This document shows, piece after piece, positions 47,876 to 61,619 of a DNA stretch of 64,000 nt (within the stretch, counting starts at the first letter, position 1; every line of letters begins with the position of its first letter). This stretch comes from Epiperipatus broadwayi. Lineage: Eukaryota; Onychophora; Udeonychophora; Euonychophora; Peripatidae. The translations under genes were made by a program, and so were the position numbers. The stretch spans positions 7,338,593 to 7,402,592 of the forward strand of contig JAQFVV010000031.1 of the NCBI GenBank assembly GCA_028023455.1. Direction: 5' to 3'. The notes beneath the pieces were generated by a model. The model was not told where the DNA came from and did no database searches. It worked only from the letters and a program-made list of their open reading frames with translations.

Positions 47876-47960
47876 TTTTTTTATGATAAATGCTACTACA
47901 AGAGAAGGCATTTCAAATCATTTTTATCTTGGATTGCTCTTGTAGTAGCATTTATTAAAA
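47876..47960. repeat. Short inverted repeat
   Basis: TTTTTTTATGATAAATGCTA and CTACAAGAG on the left pair with CTCTTGTAGTAGCATTTAT and the A run on the right, with a ~23-bp loop. The following GCTTGTTTAGAGCTA is shared with the retrozyme-like repeats at 17.1 and 56.4 kb. Confidence 0.8.
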
Positions 47961-47989
47961 AAAAGCTTGTTTAGAGCTAATTAGCATGC

Positions 47990-49145
47990 ACTTAATTTTA
48001 CATATTTGTAAGTGTAAGCTATATATAAGTCATGTGGCATCTGACTTTTTATTATTACAATATATATTGTACCAGACCATATTCCCTGCAGAATTCTTTT
48101 CCTAATCTTGCACTGAGCATGAAGTGACCAAGATTCAACAGGTAAAGAAATGGATATCAATTTAGCCAATTGTCTGTATTCATGTATGTTGGTATTTCCA
48201 GCTAAATTGATAGAAAGAGTGGATTGACAGGACTCTTCCAGTGTTTCATATTCTGTAGAAGCTAAGTAGGGAACCTATCTTCACTTACTTTTAAAACTGC
48301 AAAGTTATCTTTCATGGAGGTAGATTCTTCGTTGTGAATACTATTATCATTTTGAAGAATTTTTGTAGATTTTTTATATAAATTTTGATAATTTTTAGCA
48401 CATGCTATTTTAAATTTATATGGATTAGTATGAATTTTTTTTTTGAAGTTATAGATGATTTTTTTTTAATAAGGGTTCTGGCTTTCACGCTACAAATATT
48501 TAGTATGGCCATTTCCATATTCGGCTTATTTTTTTTTATGTATCTTGGAATGCGGGATTTATTCTGCAGTTCCATGTGACAACTAATAAAATAAGGCTTA
48601 CCTTATTCGAATAAGTAATTTTCCTGCCTTGATTCTTGATATTTGATATTAAGGAAGATTCTAGACTGATTTATGAGGGGCACTTTTATATTGCTGCTAA
48701 TCACTACAATGCTGGTTTTTCAAACAATAAGATTACATTTTAATTATAGCATTATCAAACATTTTGCTTTTGGTCAGATTTTTGCAAAAGCAATTAACAT
48801 TCTTTGTTTATGGAATAAAATTTGTTTTTAGAGAAGTAATTAAAAAAAAAAGAAAAATATACACATATGTTGGAACAATTGCTTTAATTATTTATTTTAC
48901 TAATATGTTCCAACATTTGATTCATTTGTTTAATAAGTTTGCCTTTCTTTATTTGAATTTTTCAGAGAAAAGCTAAATGCATAAAGTGATATATCATAAA
49001 AAATATACAAAATAGAAAAATAAAAAAAAATACATGGGTTTATTATACATGTACAATATTTAAATTTGTGTGTGTGGGTATTCTACTGCTCAGACTCAAC
49101 CTCCATTATTAATCTAGCACATTTTTATATTTGTTGTGCTTAATA
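47990..49145. other. Non-coding stretch
   Basis: Frames at 48385-48579 and 48764-48976 are hydrophobic and low-complexity, without recognisable motifs. The sequence GTAAGCTATATATAAGTCATG at 48010 is shared with 56.44 kb. Confidence 0.4.
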
Positions 49146-49150
49146 CGGAC

Positions 49151-49181
49151 TTTGTGCAAGGCCATTGGCTAATGCCTGGCA

Positions 49182-49185
<4 letters not shown>
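49151..49185. repeat. Small GC-richer hairpin next to (AT)n
   Basis: TTTGTGC..GGCCATTGGCTAATGCC..GCACAAA forms an imperfect hairpin abutting the long (AT)n at 49187. Confidence 0.6.

Positions 49186-49186
<1 letters not shown>

Positions 49187-49262
<76 letters not shown>
49187..49262. repeat. (AT)n array
   Basis: About 38 uninterrupted AT units. Confidence 0.95.
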
Positions 49263-49265
<3 letters not shown>

Positions 49266-49274
49266 TTAACATGG

Positions 49275-49855
49275 ATTAAATTTAAGTGAAAGCTATTATA
49301 AACTCTCAGTGAGTTATGTATAAGTTAATATAAACTTAACAAGTGAAAAAATGTAGAATGGACCCATCCATATTTTAGCTTATATTATTAATCAATCTAT
49401 TTATTAATGTGTTACAACACTGAATGACTATTCTATATATTATAATGATTTCAGTACAATGGTAGACCATTCTGATATCACCTTAAACAATCAGAAGATA
49501 ATGGTCATGTTCAATTTTTAAAAACCTCTGAATTTTAAATTAAACAATATTTAATAGTTGTAAATATTAATAATAATATCTCAAATGTAGATGAAATGAA
49601 AATTACTGTGAATTAATAGTAAGCTATAAATAAGCTAATACAAGCTCATCAATAAACAGAAAAGTACAGAATAGATTCAGCTGAACTTTAGCTCAAATCA
49701 TATTTAAGCATTCAATTTATTGATATGTTACAATGTTCCCTATAATTTCTATATATTAATATGAATTCTGTACAACTGTAAGCCATTCTGAAATTATTAT
49801 AAACCATTAGAGAATAACAGGGGTGTCTTATTTTTAACAGACTCGAGGAATATTA
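49275..49855. repeat. Divergent two-unit tandem duplication
   Basis: Segments 49275-49540 and 49590-49850 share order: AAGCTAT-AA, GTACAGAAT/GTAGAATGGA, a TTAGCT-A block, TTATTAATGTGTTACAA/TTATTGATATGTTACAA, and TAAGCCATTCTGA/TAGACCATTCTGA. Strongly diverged. Confidence 0.5.
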
Positions 49856-50638
49856 AAATGAGGCAAGTCTTTACACTTGAATTATTTATAGTGATTTCAG
49901 AACCGCTTCATTTTACTGAGATCACAGAAATATATAGAATTTACACTTTACATAAATAAGATTCAAGCTAAAGGACTACTAGTTCATTCTGTACTTTCTC
50001 ATTCATTGGCAGGTTTGTATTACTTTGTATATAGATTGTTGGGGATTTATAATAACATCTGATTTAATTTAATGCATATAGGAGAAAGTATTTATCATGA
50101 AATTGAAAAATGCATGTAATACATAGTTTGTAAAAAAAATTAAGCACTTCAAATTTATGTTTAATTCTCTCAACTAGCTTACAAAATTTAAACTTAGCGT
50201 AAAATCGTTTAGAGCAATAAATATTTGTTTTATTAGAAATCTGGTTTTTGGAGACTTGAAGCATTTAAACATCTTTCAAAAATTGTACACTTTCTATTTA
50301 ATGTTATATCCAAATTCTATTTTTATATTTATCTTTCTTCTCTAAATTATTAAATTAATGAGTTATATAAACAAGAGTTTGAATTTAATGTAAGGACAAC
50401 TTGCCATGAAATGATTTGTGACTGTTTACAACTGTTTAAAAGGATTTAGGGAAAGGTTTTACTTTTAATGGTAAGCTTTAACGGAGTAAGATAATTTGTT
50501 ATTTTGTAATAATTTAGACATCAACAATCTAAACTCTAAAAGTTTCTAGAATAAATTATATTAAATGAAAACATTCAAATTGAAGTAAAAACAATGACAT
50601 CTAATCTCATATCTAAGAGAAAAACTCCCAACACAAAA

Positions 50639-51340
<702 letters not shown>

Positions 51341-51344
51341 ATTC

Positions 51345-52790
51345 TTCATCACTTTATCCAATAATGTTTTTTTTTAAATCTACATTTTTTAAATTTATTC
51401 TAAGTGATCAAATTTTATAACAAAATAATGTTTGCCAAGAAAAATATTTTTTTTTTGCTGTCAGCTAATCATTTTGATTGCATGCTATTTTTAAAAAATC
51501 TAGTTTACATCCAATTTGAAAAAAAAAAAAGTCATATCGCAATCAATTCAAATGATTATTCTGTATCCAACTCAGTTATTCATTTTTAATTTAAAAGTTT
51601 AGCATTCCGATAATATCACAATAACGTAAAACATTATGAACCTGTTTGAATTTCTACTAGCTTCCAATTGGCCATCCTAGTGAGTGTTGTTTTCTTTATT
51701 ACTTTTCTTTTCCAAGTGTTAATTAAAGAAATCTCTTTTTTGCAGTAGGATATTTAAAAAACCATTTATCTTAGGGATAAGGAAATATCCATGATCTTTT
51801 TTATTCATTTACTACTTTAATTAATAATTATTTTAGTAAGTGAAGACTTTTCTCATTGTAGCAAGTGAATATTTGTGTGCGTATGTTATAAATCAACTCT
51901 TTTTAACTTTAAAATTTTATATTATTCAATTTTTTGGATTGGATACTTCAAAGGTGGTTAGTATTCTTTGTTTTTCTATTCAAGATCTGTAATTATTTTA
52001 TTAATAAAATTTTGTGTTTAAAAGAATCTGAAGGTTCCATACTGTGAGAACCTTGGCATTTTTATAGAGTCACTGTAAGAGAACACAACCCCATTTTTAG
52101 GTAAAGCTATTTGCCAATATTCCCAATCAAAATATTCACAAACTTGAAAACAAATATTTTCTTCAATAATGTTACAAATATAATAAAATAAATATCTATT
52201 TTGTTTTACAAAATATTGAACTACTGTAAAAATAATATATATTCATATTTTGATAAATTTAAAACATTATATTATTTTAGTAAAACAGATTAGAATTAAA
52301 AGAAAATATACCTACATATGAGAAAAGAAAGGATTGTAATCTTAACATTTTACTAACTCTGACTTTTTGATCTAAAATGTGGACACTTAATAGAAAAGCA
52401 ATATGTAGATCTGAGATAATGAAGGATGAAGATGAGTATGTTGAGAATAATAATAAGACATCAAAAGTAAAATAGGTGATGATAGATGAATAGTTGAAGT
52501 TTTAAACTGGATCCAAAAATAATGCACATGGTGTAGTAAAAAACCATAAGTCAGTTGGATGGATGAAATATATGTTTTCTGGTGTCACATATAGACTATA
52601 GAAAAGAGAAACTGGATTAAATTTGGAGATACCATCATCTGTAGAGAACAATAGTGATTAGAAATGAAGATGGTTATTTATATTGATTAACAAATTAAAT
52701 GAGTAAAACAAATAAACACAATCATCCTTTATATTTTTTTTCTCCCAGACACTCTGAAAATCTGCTACAAATTCTAAATATGTTTAGCAG
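51345..52790. other. Non-coding stretch
   Basis: No supported gene; a 61-codon frame (51404-51589) lacks motifs. The last ~50 bp leads into the RTE 3' end. Confidence 0.45.
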
Positions 52791-53470
52791 GGTAATATCA
52801 TCATCAACCACTATAAATCTACTGTAGGATGAAGGTCTCTCCAAGTTCAATCCAGCTCCTCTGATATTTAGCTTCTCTTCTCCACATAACTGCTGCACAC
52901 TTTCTTATTTCATCCATCTATTTCACAAGTGGTCCCCTTCTAGGTCTTTTACAATCTCTTGGTATTCAGTTAAAGATTTCAATTGTCCATCTATTATCAT
53001 CTCTTCTAGCAATATGTCCAGCCCAACTCCACTTCAGTGTTTTAATTTTTCCAATGAAGAAAATTACATTTTCAATCTCTTTTTGTTACTCCCAACATGC
53101 ATCTTTCCATACTTCTTTGAGTAGTCTTAAGTCTCTGTATTGCTCTTCGATTAATTTTCCAAGTGTCAGATCCATAAGTAAGAACTTGTAAAACACATTT
53201 ATTAAAAACCTCTCTTTTCAAACATATGGTATATTTTCTTTTAGTATCAAGTTATTTCTACCAAAAGCACTCCCACCAAATTTAATTCTATGATTAAATT
53301 CATCCATTATGTTTCCATCTGTATTAATAATCTGACCAAGGTATTTGTAACTGTTAATTTCTTTAAATGCATCATAATCAATCTTTATTTTTCATATTTT
53401 GAGAAAATCCATTAAACATTACTTTAGTCTTTTTAACATTTATCTTTAGTCCTACTTTCCCACTTTCATC

Positions 53471-54356
53471 TCATAACTCCTGCAACATTTTCTGCAGCTC
53501 GAAAGCATTATTTGCAAAAACAACTACATCATCTGCAAAATCTAAATGAATTAAATAATCTACATTTACTTTCACTCCTTCAGCTTCCCATTTTAATTGG
53601 ATAAAATATTTCTTGCAGCCCTGCTGTAAAACGTTTTGGAGATATGGAGTCACTCTGTCTTACACCCTTCTTAATGTTGACTTTCCTAGGATCATTATGT
53701 AATCTAATTGTTGCTGTTGCATTTTATAAATATTCTTTAAAATATGACAAATATCCTGGATCTATATATTGATGATCCAATGCTTTAATCACTGAAGAAA
53801 TGTTTATAGAATCAAATGCCTTTTCATAATCTACAAATCCAAAGCATAATGGCAACTCATATTCATTTGTTTTTTCTATAACTTCTCCCAGTATCTGGAT
53901 ATGATCTACTGTATTAAAACCACTTTTAAATCCAGCTTGTTCTCTTGTTTGGTGGAAATTTAATGTTCTCTCTAGATGAGTTGTATTTATCTTGGTAAAA
54001 TTTTTGTATAAAACTGACAAAAGGCTGATAGGTCTGCAAATTCTAATATCTTCTTTATCATCTTTTTTAAATATTAATATTAATACTGCATTCTTCCAAT
54101 CATCTGGTATATATTTATCATTTAGACATTTGGTATATAACTTTGCTAATATTTTTTCTATTTCTTCACCTGCTTCTTTTAATATATCAATTATAATTCC
54201 ATCAATACCTGGAGCCTTTATTTTCTTCATACATTTAATTGCATGTCTCACTTCTTTATTTAAAATTCTGGGCAATTTGGAAGATGTAATAGCTATAGGA
54301 GGTACATGTTCTTTATTACTATATAATTCTTGATAAAAGTCTTCCACCCATTTCAT
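53471..54356 (-). pseudogene. RTE reverse transcriptase domain
   Basis: Fingers KAPGIDGIIIDILKEAGEEI, then KDDKEDIRICRPISLLSVLY, GFKSGFNTVDHIQIL, motif A FGFVDYEKAFDSI, and a stretch LDHQYIDPGYLSYF (54356-53724). After a frameshift come motif B-like GVRQSDSISP (~53650) and motif C HLDFADDVVVFA near 53560-53525 (FADD). The Asp pair is kept. A shift near 53700 and others downstream make it non-functional as read. Confidence 0.85.
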
Positions 54357-54839
54357 GATGTAATCTCTCTTTTTAGTAATAATTCCATCTTTTTTTTTCT
54401 TATTGCAAATATAAATTTTCTACCAATACCAAAATGTTGTTTTACCCTCTTGAGACTTTTATTCTCTACTACAGCTTTTCTTGCTAGTTCACAGTTATAT
54501 TTTCTTATATCATATTCAACTCTTTTCCTCACCATTTTACAAAATTTGAGATATTCAATTCTTTTTAATGCATCATTTTTATATATCTTCATATTCCTTC
54601 TTTTCTTCATAAATTCTCTAGTCTTAGTAGAAATTTTATTGCTGAATTTCTGTTTTTTCTACCAGCTAACTTTGTTGCAGTTTTTAAAAGTGTATTAGTT
54701 ATTTTCATATTAAATTCATTCAAATCTGATTCATGTTCAAAATCTACTAATACTTGAAACCGATTTGTAAGTTCTAATTTAAATTCATTAGAATGTTTCT
54801 GAAGATTAGAAATATCAACTGTAAATATTGTTTTTCTTC

Positions 54840-55711
54840 ATAATTTTTTGTCTCTCTAGTTTTGCATTAACATGTATCTTACATCTTACTAATCGATGAT
54901 CACTTCCTGTGTTAAATTTATTAAGAACATTACAATCTTGAAATATGTAATTTATGTTAGTCAAAATATAATCCAATTCTGCTGTACCTTTATTTGATTG
55001 CTTCTATGTCCATTTTTTTAACATTTTTCTCAAAAAAAGAATTCATAATATAAAGTTTTTTTTTTCTGCAAACTCCACAAATCTATGTCATCTCTCATTT
55101 ATATTACCATAACCAAAATTACTTACATCACTTTCATCTTTCATTTGTTTACAAATTCTAGCATTAGAGTCTCCCATAACAATTTTAAAATGTTGTTTAG
55201 TCTGATCAAAAGCCTTTTGTACATCCATATAAAAATCTTCTACTACTTTATCACTATGAGAACTTGTTGGGGCATAAATCTGAATTATTTGCATTTGGTA
55301 TCTGCTATTAAGTTGTATAACTAATGTTGCCACTCTGTCTGATATACCATCAATCTCCACAATGTTGTTCTTCCACTTTTTTATTATAATAAGTCCTATT
55401 TTATTTGTATTTCCAATATGTGTACCTTTATAATAAAGTGTATGTCCACTTTTTAAGTCAATTGTCTCTTCACATTTTCTTCTAAATTCACAAAATCTGA
55501 TAATGTCCCATTTAATATAAGATAGTTCTTTTTCTAATTCTTGCAATCTTCCTTCACTTGAAAGTGATCTGCAGTTGTAAATACCTAAATAAAAAGTCAT
55601 CATCAAATGGCAGCCTGGGTCCGCAATCAGGGGATCCTTAGCACCCTCTGCCTTCAGCCACCAACCACTGCCTTGGTTGGTGACTTTACAGCCTCCTGGA
55701 AATAAGGTCAT
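54840..55711 (-). pseudogene. RTE endonuclease domain
   Basis: EEP endonuclease that nicks target DNA. Motifs in order: LGIYNCRSLSSEGRLQELEK (start ~55590), CEFRRK (the Glu metal ligand), GLIIIKKWKN, VIQLNSRYQMQIIQIYAPTS, and VMGDSNARIC (GDxN). After a frame break near 55088, SDHRLVRCKIH is encoded at about 54900-54870 and supplies the catalytic His. Catalytic residues are recognisable, but the frame is broken at least twice (around 55040-55088). Confidence 0.8.
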
Positions 55712-55989
55712 GATTTATTTTTGTCTTTCATAATTGTATATATTAAAAAAATATTTATAATTTCACAAACATTCATTCTTCCTTATCAGGCAACTGAAAA
55801 AAAAGGCCATGGTGTTTTTTGATCTTAAACTCAGAGGTAAAAAGCCAATAAACTAACCACACTGTGAGCAGCCCATCCATGTCTATATACTATATAAATA
55901 ATCAAATAGTAATAACAGTTGCAATGACAAGAAAGTATGGAGTGGACATTAGGAATTTTCTCTGCTCAGTTTTTTTAAAGCCTCCAAGA

Positions 55990-56345
55990 GGAATCAAAGA
56001 GTAGCCTTTCAGTCAATAGCAATAGCTCTAAACAAGCTTTTTTTTATGATAAATGTTACAAAAGAAAATACCTGAAGCCTTTATCCATGGTGGTCCCCAT
56101 CCCCAGACTGTTTTTGAGCCATGTCTCTAGTCATTGAGGAGTTAGGTCATTAGTTTCAGAATACTAATTCAAACCAAACATTTATCCAATCCTTAAATAT
56201 TAAGAAAAAGATCTAAATTTTCAACACCAACATGTCTTCAAATTCAGTTCTTTAACTAAAGAAAATATTTGGGTCTGAACTGAATTCAGTGATCCCATAC
56301 ATTAGTATGCTTAGCAATTGAATATAGCCAAATCCTAATAGAAAA
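55990..56345 (-). mobile_element. Retrozyme-like hammerhead repeat, minus strand
   Basis: Reverse-strand relative of the 17.2-17.5-kb unit: it keeps CTGAATTCAGTTCAGACCC, a TGAAGACATGTT segment, TTTAGATCT, the ribozyme region, and the tail GCTTGTTTAGAGCTATTG. A second partial tail at 56395-56480 shares TATATAAGTCATG with 48.0 kb. Confidence 0.5.
56093..56146 (-). ncRNA. Degenerate hammerhead copy
   Basis: On the minus strand stem I CCTCA/TGGGG is intact and GTC precedes the 3' strand, but the core reads ATGACTAGA and GAAA reads AAAA. Homology is clear from order and spacing; probably inactive. Confidence 0.45.
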
Positions 56346-56484
56346 ATTATAATATTAGTGAAAATTAGTCACATGTCACATGACCTCTATAGCTATTGTT
56401 TAGAGCTATTAGCAGGCTCTGTATATATTAAATATTGGTAATGCAAGCTATATAAGTCATGCGACATGTGACTAATTTTTACTA

Positions 56485-58705
56485 ATATATATATATATAT
56501 AACATCTTAGGAAAACGGTATTAGTACTATTTATAATTATATCATATATTGTATGAACATTAATCTTAAGGAATATTTAAATTGTTGTACAAATGTGTTA
56601 TTTTCTTAATTAACCAAACACAAAACATTATAAAAAAAGAAAACTAAATATTATTTAATCAATTATAAAATATCAGAGCTTCCCTAAAATTTAAGTGGTT
56701 CAACATCAGTGTATAAGCAGGTCGCGTGATGCGTTAACCACTACATCAATGAATCTGTTAGAGCTTCGTTATAATAAAATTTGAACAATAATTTTCTACA
56801 AAATATTAAATAAACCAATTCTAAGTGAAATACTGACACATTAATTTTCATATTAATTTATTTTTATTCGTTTTTGCCTACGAACTCAGAGTTTGCCATC
56901 CGAAAACTTTAAAATAAAATAAAATAAGTGTTGCTGTACAAATCTAATGATGTACATTAAATTAGAAAAAAAAAAAGGATTTTCGTTTAAACTTTAAGAA
57001 TAAACACCCACACTTGTGTGAATGTGTATTTCCTTTTTACAGTAAAATCATTAAATTGCAATTTACATAGATCAATAACAAATTTCCATTTTTAGACAGA
57101 AAAAATCGAATTCTGCATCTTTCTAATGAAATGTTGAGCAATTTTACAAACAAATTAAATTGATTATTTTAATTTTTTCTTTTTTTTCTTTTCTTTTTTA
57201 AATAATACTCTCTTTTAAAATGAATAAGGACTTAATGAAGTCAGAAGAGAATCCATCTTCTGGTTGGAATCTTTACAAATCCTTTTATAAATGGTTTTCA
57301 ATAGCTGTCTCTTACAGAAAGAAAATTGTGAGAAAAAAGCACTTAGACTATGGAAATATTCAAAATGTTTATTGAACTGCGGTTATATTCCAAGGTAGAT
57401 GTGATATAACGACATTCAAAAGAAATAAAATATTGTATATATATATATGTACAAAAAATATATATAGCAATAAAAATACTAGCAAAAATCAAAATATATA
57501 TATATATAACGATTTAATTTTTTTGTTCTTAGACAAATAGACCGTTTCTGACAAAAACTATTAACAAAACATATATAAAACACACACATATAACAACAGC
57601 AAATCATTTCTAACATTAAAATAAGTTTTAATAAGTTTTACCCTCAGATCCAAAATGATCAATCTGAAGAGTTTCTATGACTCTTTTTATTAATTTTTTA
57701 TCTCATTCATAAAAGTTGGAATTTTCAACATGAAATATTACAATCCAGAATTATGTTCATGATTATATATGTAGACTATGCTAATCTCTCTACTTTAATT
57801 CTACTTTTGTGAAGTTTAACTCCTTTATTTAGATAAAATATATAACATGGGCAAGAAATTTCTTACACTTTATTTAATATTGAATTTAAAATATTATACC
57901 GTGGTTTTTTTTTCGAGCAAATATAATGTTTCCCTTACCTGCAAACAATTTATTTATTTTTATTAAATAATCGATACATTTTTGATTTAAAATACAAATA
58001 CATTAAAACGGGCTTACGGTGTTACTCCCCTTTTTAAATATATACAGTTCTTTATAAAAAATGTATGAAGATGTAAACTCTGAGATTAATGGGTATTAGA
58101 AATAAACACATACTATTTTTAAAGTTAATATCCTAATTTATAATAGCCAGACTGAATATCCTGCCATATTTCTTGACCATCATGACCATCAAACCTGTAT
58201 AAATACAGAGAGAGTGTATCCTTTGACATTAGAGATGCTATTTATTTATTTAAAACTTATCTATCATACTGCATATTAAGGTGTCATCTTTAAAACGAAA
58301 CATTTATAAATCACATTCAAATTTCTCCATAGCTTCTTAGATGTTAGTCGCGTTATTTATCCACTGCTAACTGAAAACAAGAACATAGCAATGCATCACT
58401 GGGTGTGTGTGTAGCTATATTCAACATGGTTTGAAATTAGGAAAGTGAACAACTAGACTTGCAATAATATAAATATAATAAACAAAATTTATTTACAATA
58501 TTTACACATTTTATATGACATGAATGAGTCCAATGCATGAAAGGATAAAATATATCTGTATATTTCATATTAGAGAAATTTAATTAGATTGAATTTGCCT
58601 CATGAGCACTAATATGATATATCCATTATAAAACAATTATATAATTATTATAGTTAACTATAATAATATAAATAAGGATCAGCAAAATATTGATCAATCA
58701 CTAAA
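56485..58705. other. Non-coding stretch
   Basis: A 51-codon frame starting MNKDLMKSEENPSSGW (57222-57377) has no known motif. Short (AT)n occur near 57435-57510. No repeats with boundaries seen. Confidence 0.4.
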
Positions 58706-58711
58706 CAAATA

Positions 58712-59769
58712 CACCTGGGTCTCATTTTATGTGGTAGATAGGTTCCTCAGAAAACACGCACAAAAGAAATCACATGAAAATAGACTTAACTTACCTTGAA
58801 TAATGGGGGATAGGTTCTGTAATTTTCAGAAGTTACATAAAAGCAAAGCAACAAGGAAAAATTACTTTAAAAATCGCATTAAAAAAATAAGGAAATAAAG
58901 TATGACTAATAAAAAAATTCAAATATTTGAAAAAAAAAAATAATAGAAGACAAGCTTTTTTTTATTAAATACAGTATTTAATTTTACATTTTTCATATAT
59001 ATTTTAATCATTACCACTATTTTGCAATATGCGTTCATTTGTGAACTGATAAGAAATCAGATTTGTGATGTGATGACCAATTAGCACCACTTTCAGTCTT
59101 GTGCTCTGTTAATGGTTTTCTGTTTCTATATTTAAAAAAATGAGATTGCAATCAAAACAAAAAGATTATACATTATCATTAGAAAAATTATTTTTAGTTT
59201 AAAAAATCAATAAAATCTTCGTTATTCATTTTAACAATCTAACAAATTATTTCTGTTATACCTAACAAAATACGTTTTAAGAGTTTAAAATTTTTGAATA
59301 TTTATTGTGATATTTTTATACGTAAGTATAATCTATTATTATTATTTACTCATTAGTATAAGTAGGTTATTTACATAGAAGCTAAGATTCTAAATACAGC
59401 TTCAGGCCATATTCACGTTAGCTGCTAATATAACATTATATTTTTGAAAAAAAAAGTATTTCAAGTCAAAATAAGTTATTAATAATTTAAATTTTTTGAT
59501 ATCTAATAAATATAGTGACATATGAAAGATATTAAGAAAAAATATAAATATTACCAAAAAATATTTTTTTTTTAGAAGATCAAAATAAACTTGCTCTGTA
59601 GAAGGAAGACTGCAGGTCAGTTGAAATGTAGGTGTATGTATATGTACAAATAAAGAGTTTTGCTAAAAAGTGTTTGAAGCAGTTTGGATAAATTGTATTT
59701 ATAAAAAAATATAAATCACATAACTTCAAAATTGCATTAAAATAAACTGCATAAAATGAGTCCCAGGTG
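58712..59769. mobile_element. Non-autonomous pogo/Tigger-like DNA transposon
   Basis: Terminal inverted repeats CACCTGGGTCTCATTTTATG (58712 on) and GCATAAAATGAGTCCCAGGTG (ending 59769) differ at one position within 20 bp and are flanked by TA on both sides (58710-58711 and 59770-59771), the target duplication of Tc1/mariner elements. The left end continues GGTAGATAGGTTCCTCAGAA and a second GGGGGATAGGTTC motif, reminiscent of pogo/Tigger ends. No transposase frame remains. An arm of the 2.2-4.2-kb foldback element is nested at about 59575-59690. Confidence 0.7.
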
Positions 59770-59771
59770 TA

Positions 59772-60950
59772 TATCAAAATTATAATAAGTATTGTCTATT
59801 AATAATTGAATGAGAAATTAATTATAAATTGTATTTATTTTAGTGTTGTAAAAAATGTCAAGAAAATGAAAAGAAATTAAATGCATATTTAAATAAATAA
59901 AAAAAAACATTTGCTAAAATTATTTCAGGAATATTAATATTAAATTCAATATTTATTATAAAGGTTATTATTAGGTTTTATTTAATAATTCCCTTTTATT
60001 TTAAATGGAAATTTATCTCATCAAAATTAGAATTCTGATTCTACACATTATTAAAAATATGGGTTTGAACTTCCTTTAAATATTAATTTGTAAGACAGTT
60101 TTTAAAGATTTTATTCCCTGGATATAATGATGGTGTGACTGAATTATGCATTCAATAGTAATAGGCTGATAAAAATTATGTGAAAAATGACAGGTATTTT
60201 TACTTCTAGATGTTCAATAGTTGTTGCATGTTGTAATGAGACACTTTTAAAATTGGCATCTGCAGGAAATTAAGTAAATCCAGGTTTAGTGTACACTAGT
60301 TACATTTTTTTCACACCATCATAATTTGAATTTCAGCTATTGTACAATTTTGTAATTCACAAGTTATTTCAGTAATTTTAATCATGTTAACTTTGTGGGG
60401 GTGCTGTCAAACAGAGGTTGTTTCAGGTTGAATTGATCAAAACGTCCTTAATTATGATGATATTATAACTTTTTTAAAGAAATAAATTTTTTTCCCAAAG
60501 ATTTCTTTCTAAACACCAAAATTAAAAAAATATATATTGGTATCTCTTACACCTATTTTTTTTATGAATGCTTATCCAATTTACATATAATAAATCTGGG
60601 AATTTAACAAAAAAAAATATACATTTTTTTTCTTATAAGAAAAAAGGTTCATTACTTATAAATAAGAATGAAATAAATAAATAGGTTGTAATTTTTAATA
60701 AAAAAATAATTAACCCAACTAGGTGACTAGTGCTTATATTATTTTTTTCTTTCTTTCTTTATAAAATGGCTCTGTTAGTGTGTGTGTGAAATGCATGAAG
60801 GCCAGGCTAGCTTTATTGCAAAAAGATGTCTGAACCATAACAAACTGTTATCTACCATGACTACTTAAAATATACTAATGAACTGATACCTAATATAATT
60901 ATGTTCTAAGTTACCTTTAATATTTAAGGCAGAAGTCTTATCAAATCGGA
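59772..60950. other. Non-coding stretch
   Basis: Nothing supported. Confidence 0.45.
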
Positions 60951-60952
60951 AG

Positions 60953-60985
60953 ATATATATATATATCTATATATATATATCCATG

Positions 60986-61027
<42 letters not shown>
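60953..61027. repeat. (AT)n array
   Basis: Two runs split by CCATGAAAAT, which duplicates part of the adjacent PLE-A end (TTTTCATGG), suggesting the array grew within a terminal duplication. Confidence 0.9.
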
Positions 61028-61030
<3 letters not shown>

Positions 61031-61619
61031 TAATATTTTCATGGATAAAAGATGTCATATTATTATTACTATTTACAGGATATTCCATGTAGTAAAAAAG
61101 CTAAATGTTGACGTTTCAGTACAATATCAAGTACCTTCCTCAGAGCATCCTCTTTCTCAAATCATAAGAATGTGTATGAGATTTAAAATTGTTTTCATCA
61201 TTTACTTTCTCCTCATATTTAAATTTTATTGGTTGAGAAGTTTTAAAATTTAGTTTCTCTTCCAATAGCTTCTTCCAAATGTTGTTAATCTTCTTTAATT
61301 CACACCTTTCATTTATGCTCTTGGGCCTTTTAAAAATCTCTATAGCTTCTCTTAGCAATCTCTGGTCATATTGTTCAATTTTTGCTAAAATATTTGTTTT
61401 TTCAAAATTGAAATCATGATTTGTTAATTTTATTTGAGAATAAATAGCTGATGAATTGGATTTTTCTCAGACTGCCAGAAGGTGTTCTTCCTTTCTAATA
61501 TTTATTCTACAATTAGTCTGTCCAATATATGTATGTGGACAGACCCTACATGGAATTTCATATACACCATGACACTCCAGAGCAATTTTATCTTTAGGAA
61601 GTGGAAATAATTCAGATAT
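61028..61619 (-). pseudogene. Penelope-like 'A', copy 2, minus-strand 3' fragment
   Basis: Holds only the nuclease end: GIY-YIG region (about 61595-61500, with the HTYIGQT-type motif), tail FKRPKSINERCELKKINNIW within 61358-61140, then the ribozyme and 3' UTR ending ATGAAAATATTAGAAT (reverse strand) at 61028. There is no RT. It joins, inverted, to the plus-strand copy at ~61620. Confidence 0.8.
61105..61148 (-). ncRNA. PLE-A hammerhead variant (intact core)
   Basis: Minus strand: stem I ATGCT/AACAT (one mismatch), core CTGAGGA, stem II AG(G)TAC-TTGATATT-GTACT with one bulge, GAAA, palindromic ACGT as stem III, and cleavage after C. The reading frame's TGA stop (61142-61140) is within the core. 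Confidence 0.7.

Larger units (their letters stand above)
52795..55711 (-). mobile_element. RTE-clade LINE, nearly full length
   Basis: Non-LTR retrotransposon read leftward: apurinic-type (EEP) endonuclease, reverse transcriptase, then a C-terminal region, and a 3' end at about 52795 in a GTTGATGATGATATTA-type tail, as RTE elements often end in short GAT/ATG repeats. It encodes one long ORF with EN and RT and no separate ORF1, as is usual for RTE. Length ~2.9 kb is near full. Several frameshifts divide it. A 5' GC-richer segment (55600-55700) may be its leader. A shorter relative lies at 19.73-20.29 kb. Confidence 0.85.

Noticed and set aside
57222-57377. 51-codon frame starting MNKDLMKSEENPSSGW
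   Set aside because: Too short and without recognisable domain; no splice or promoter signals.
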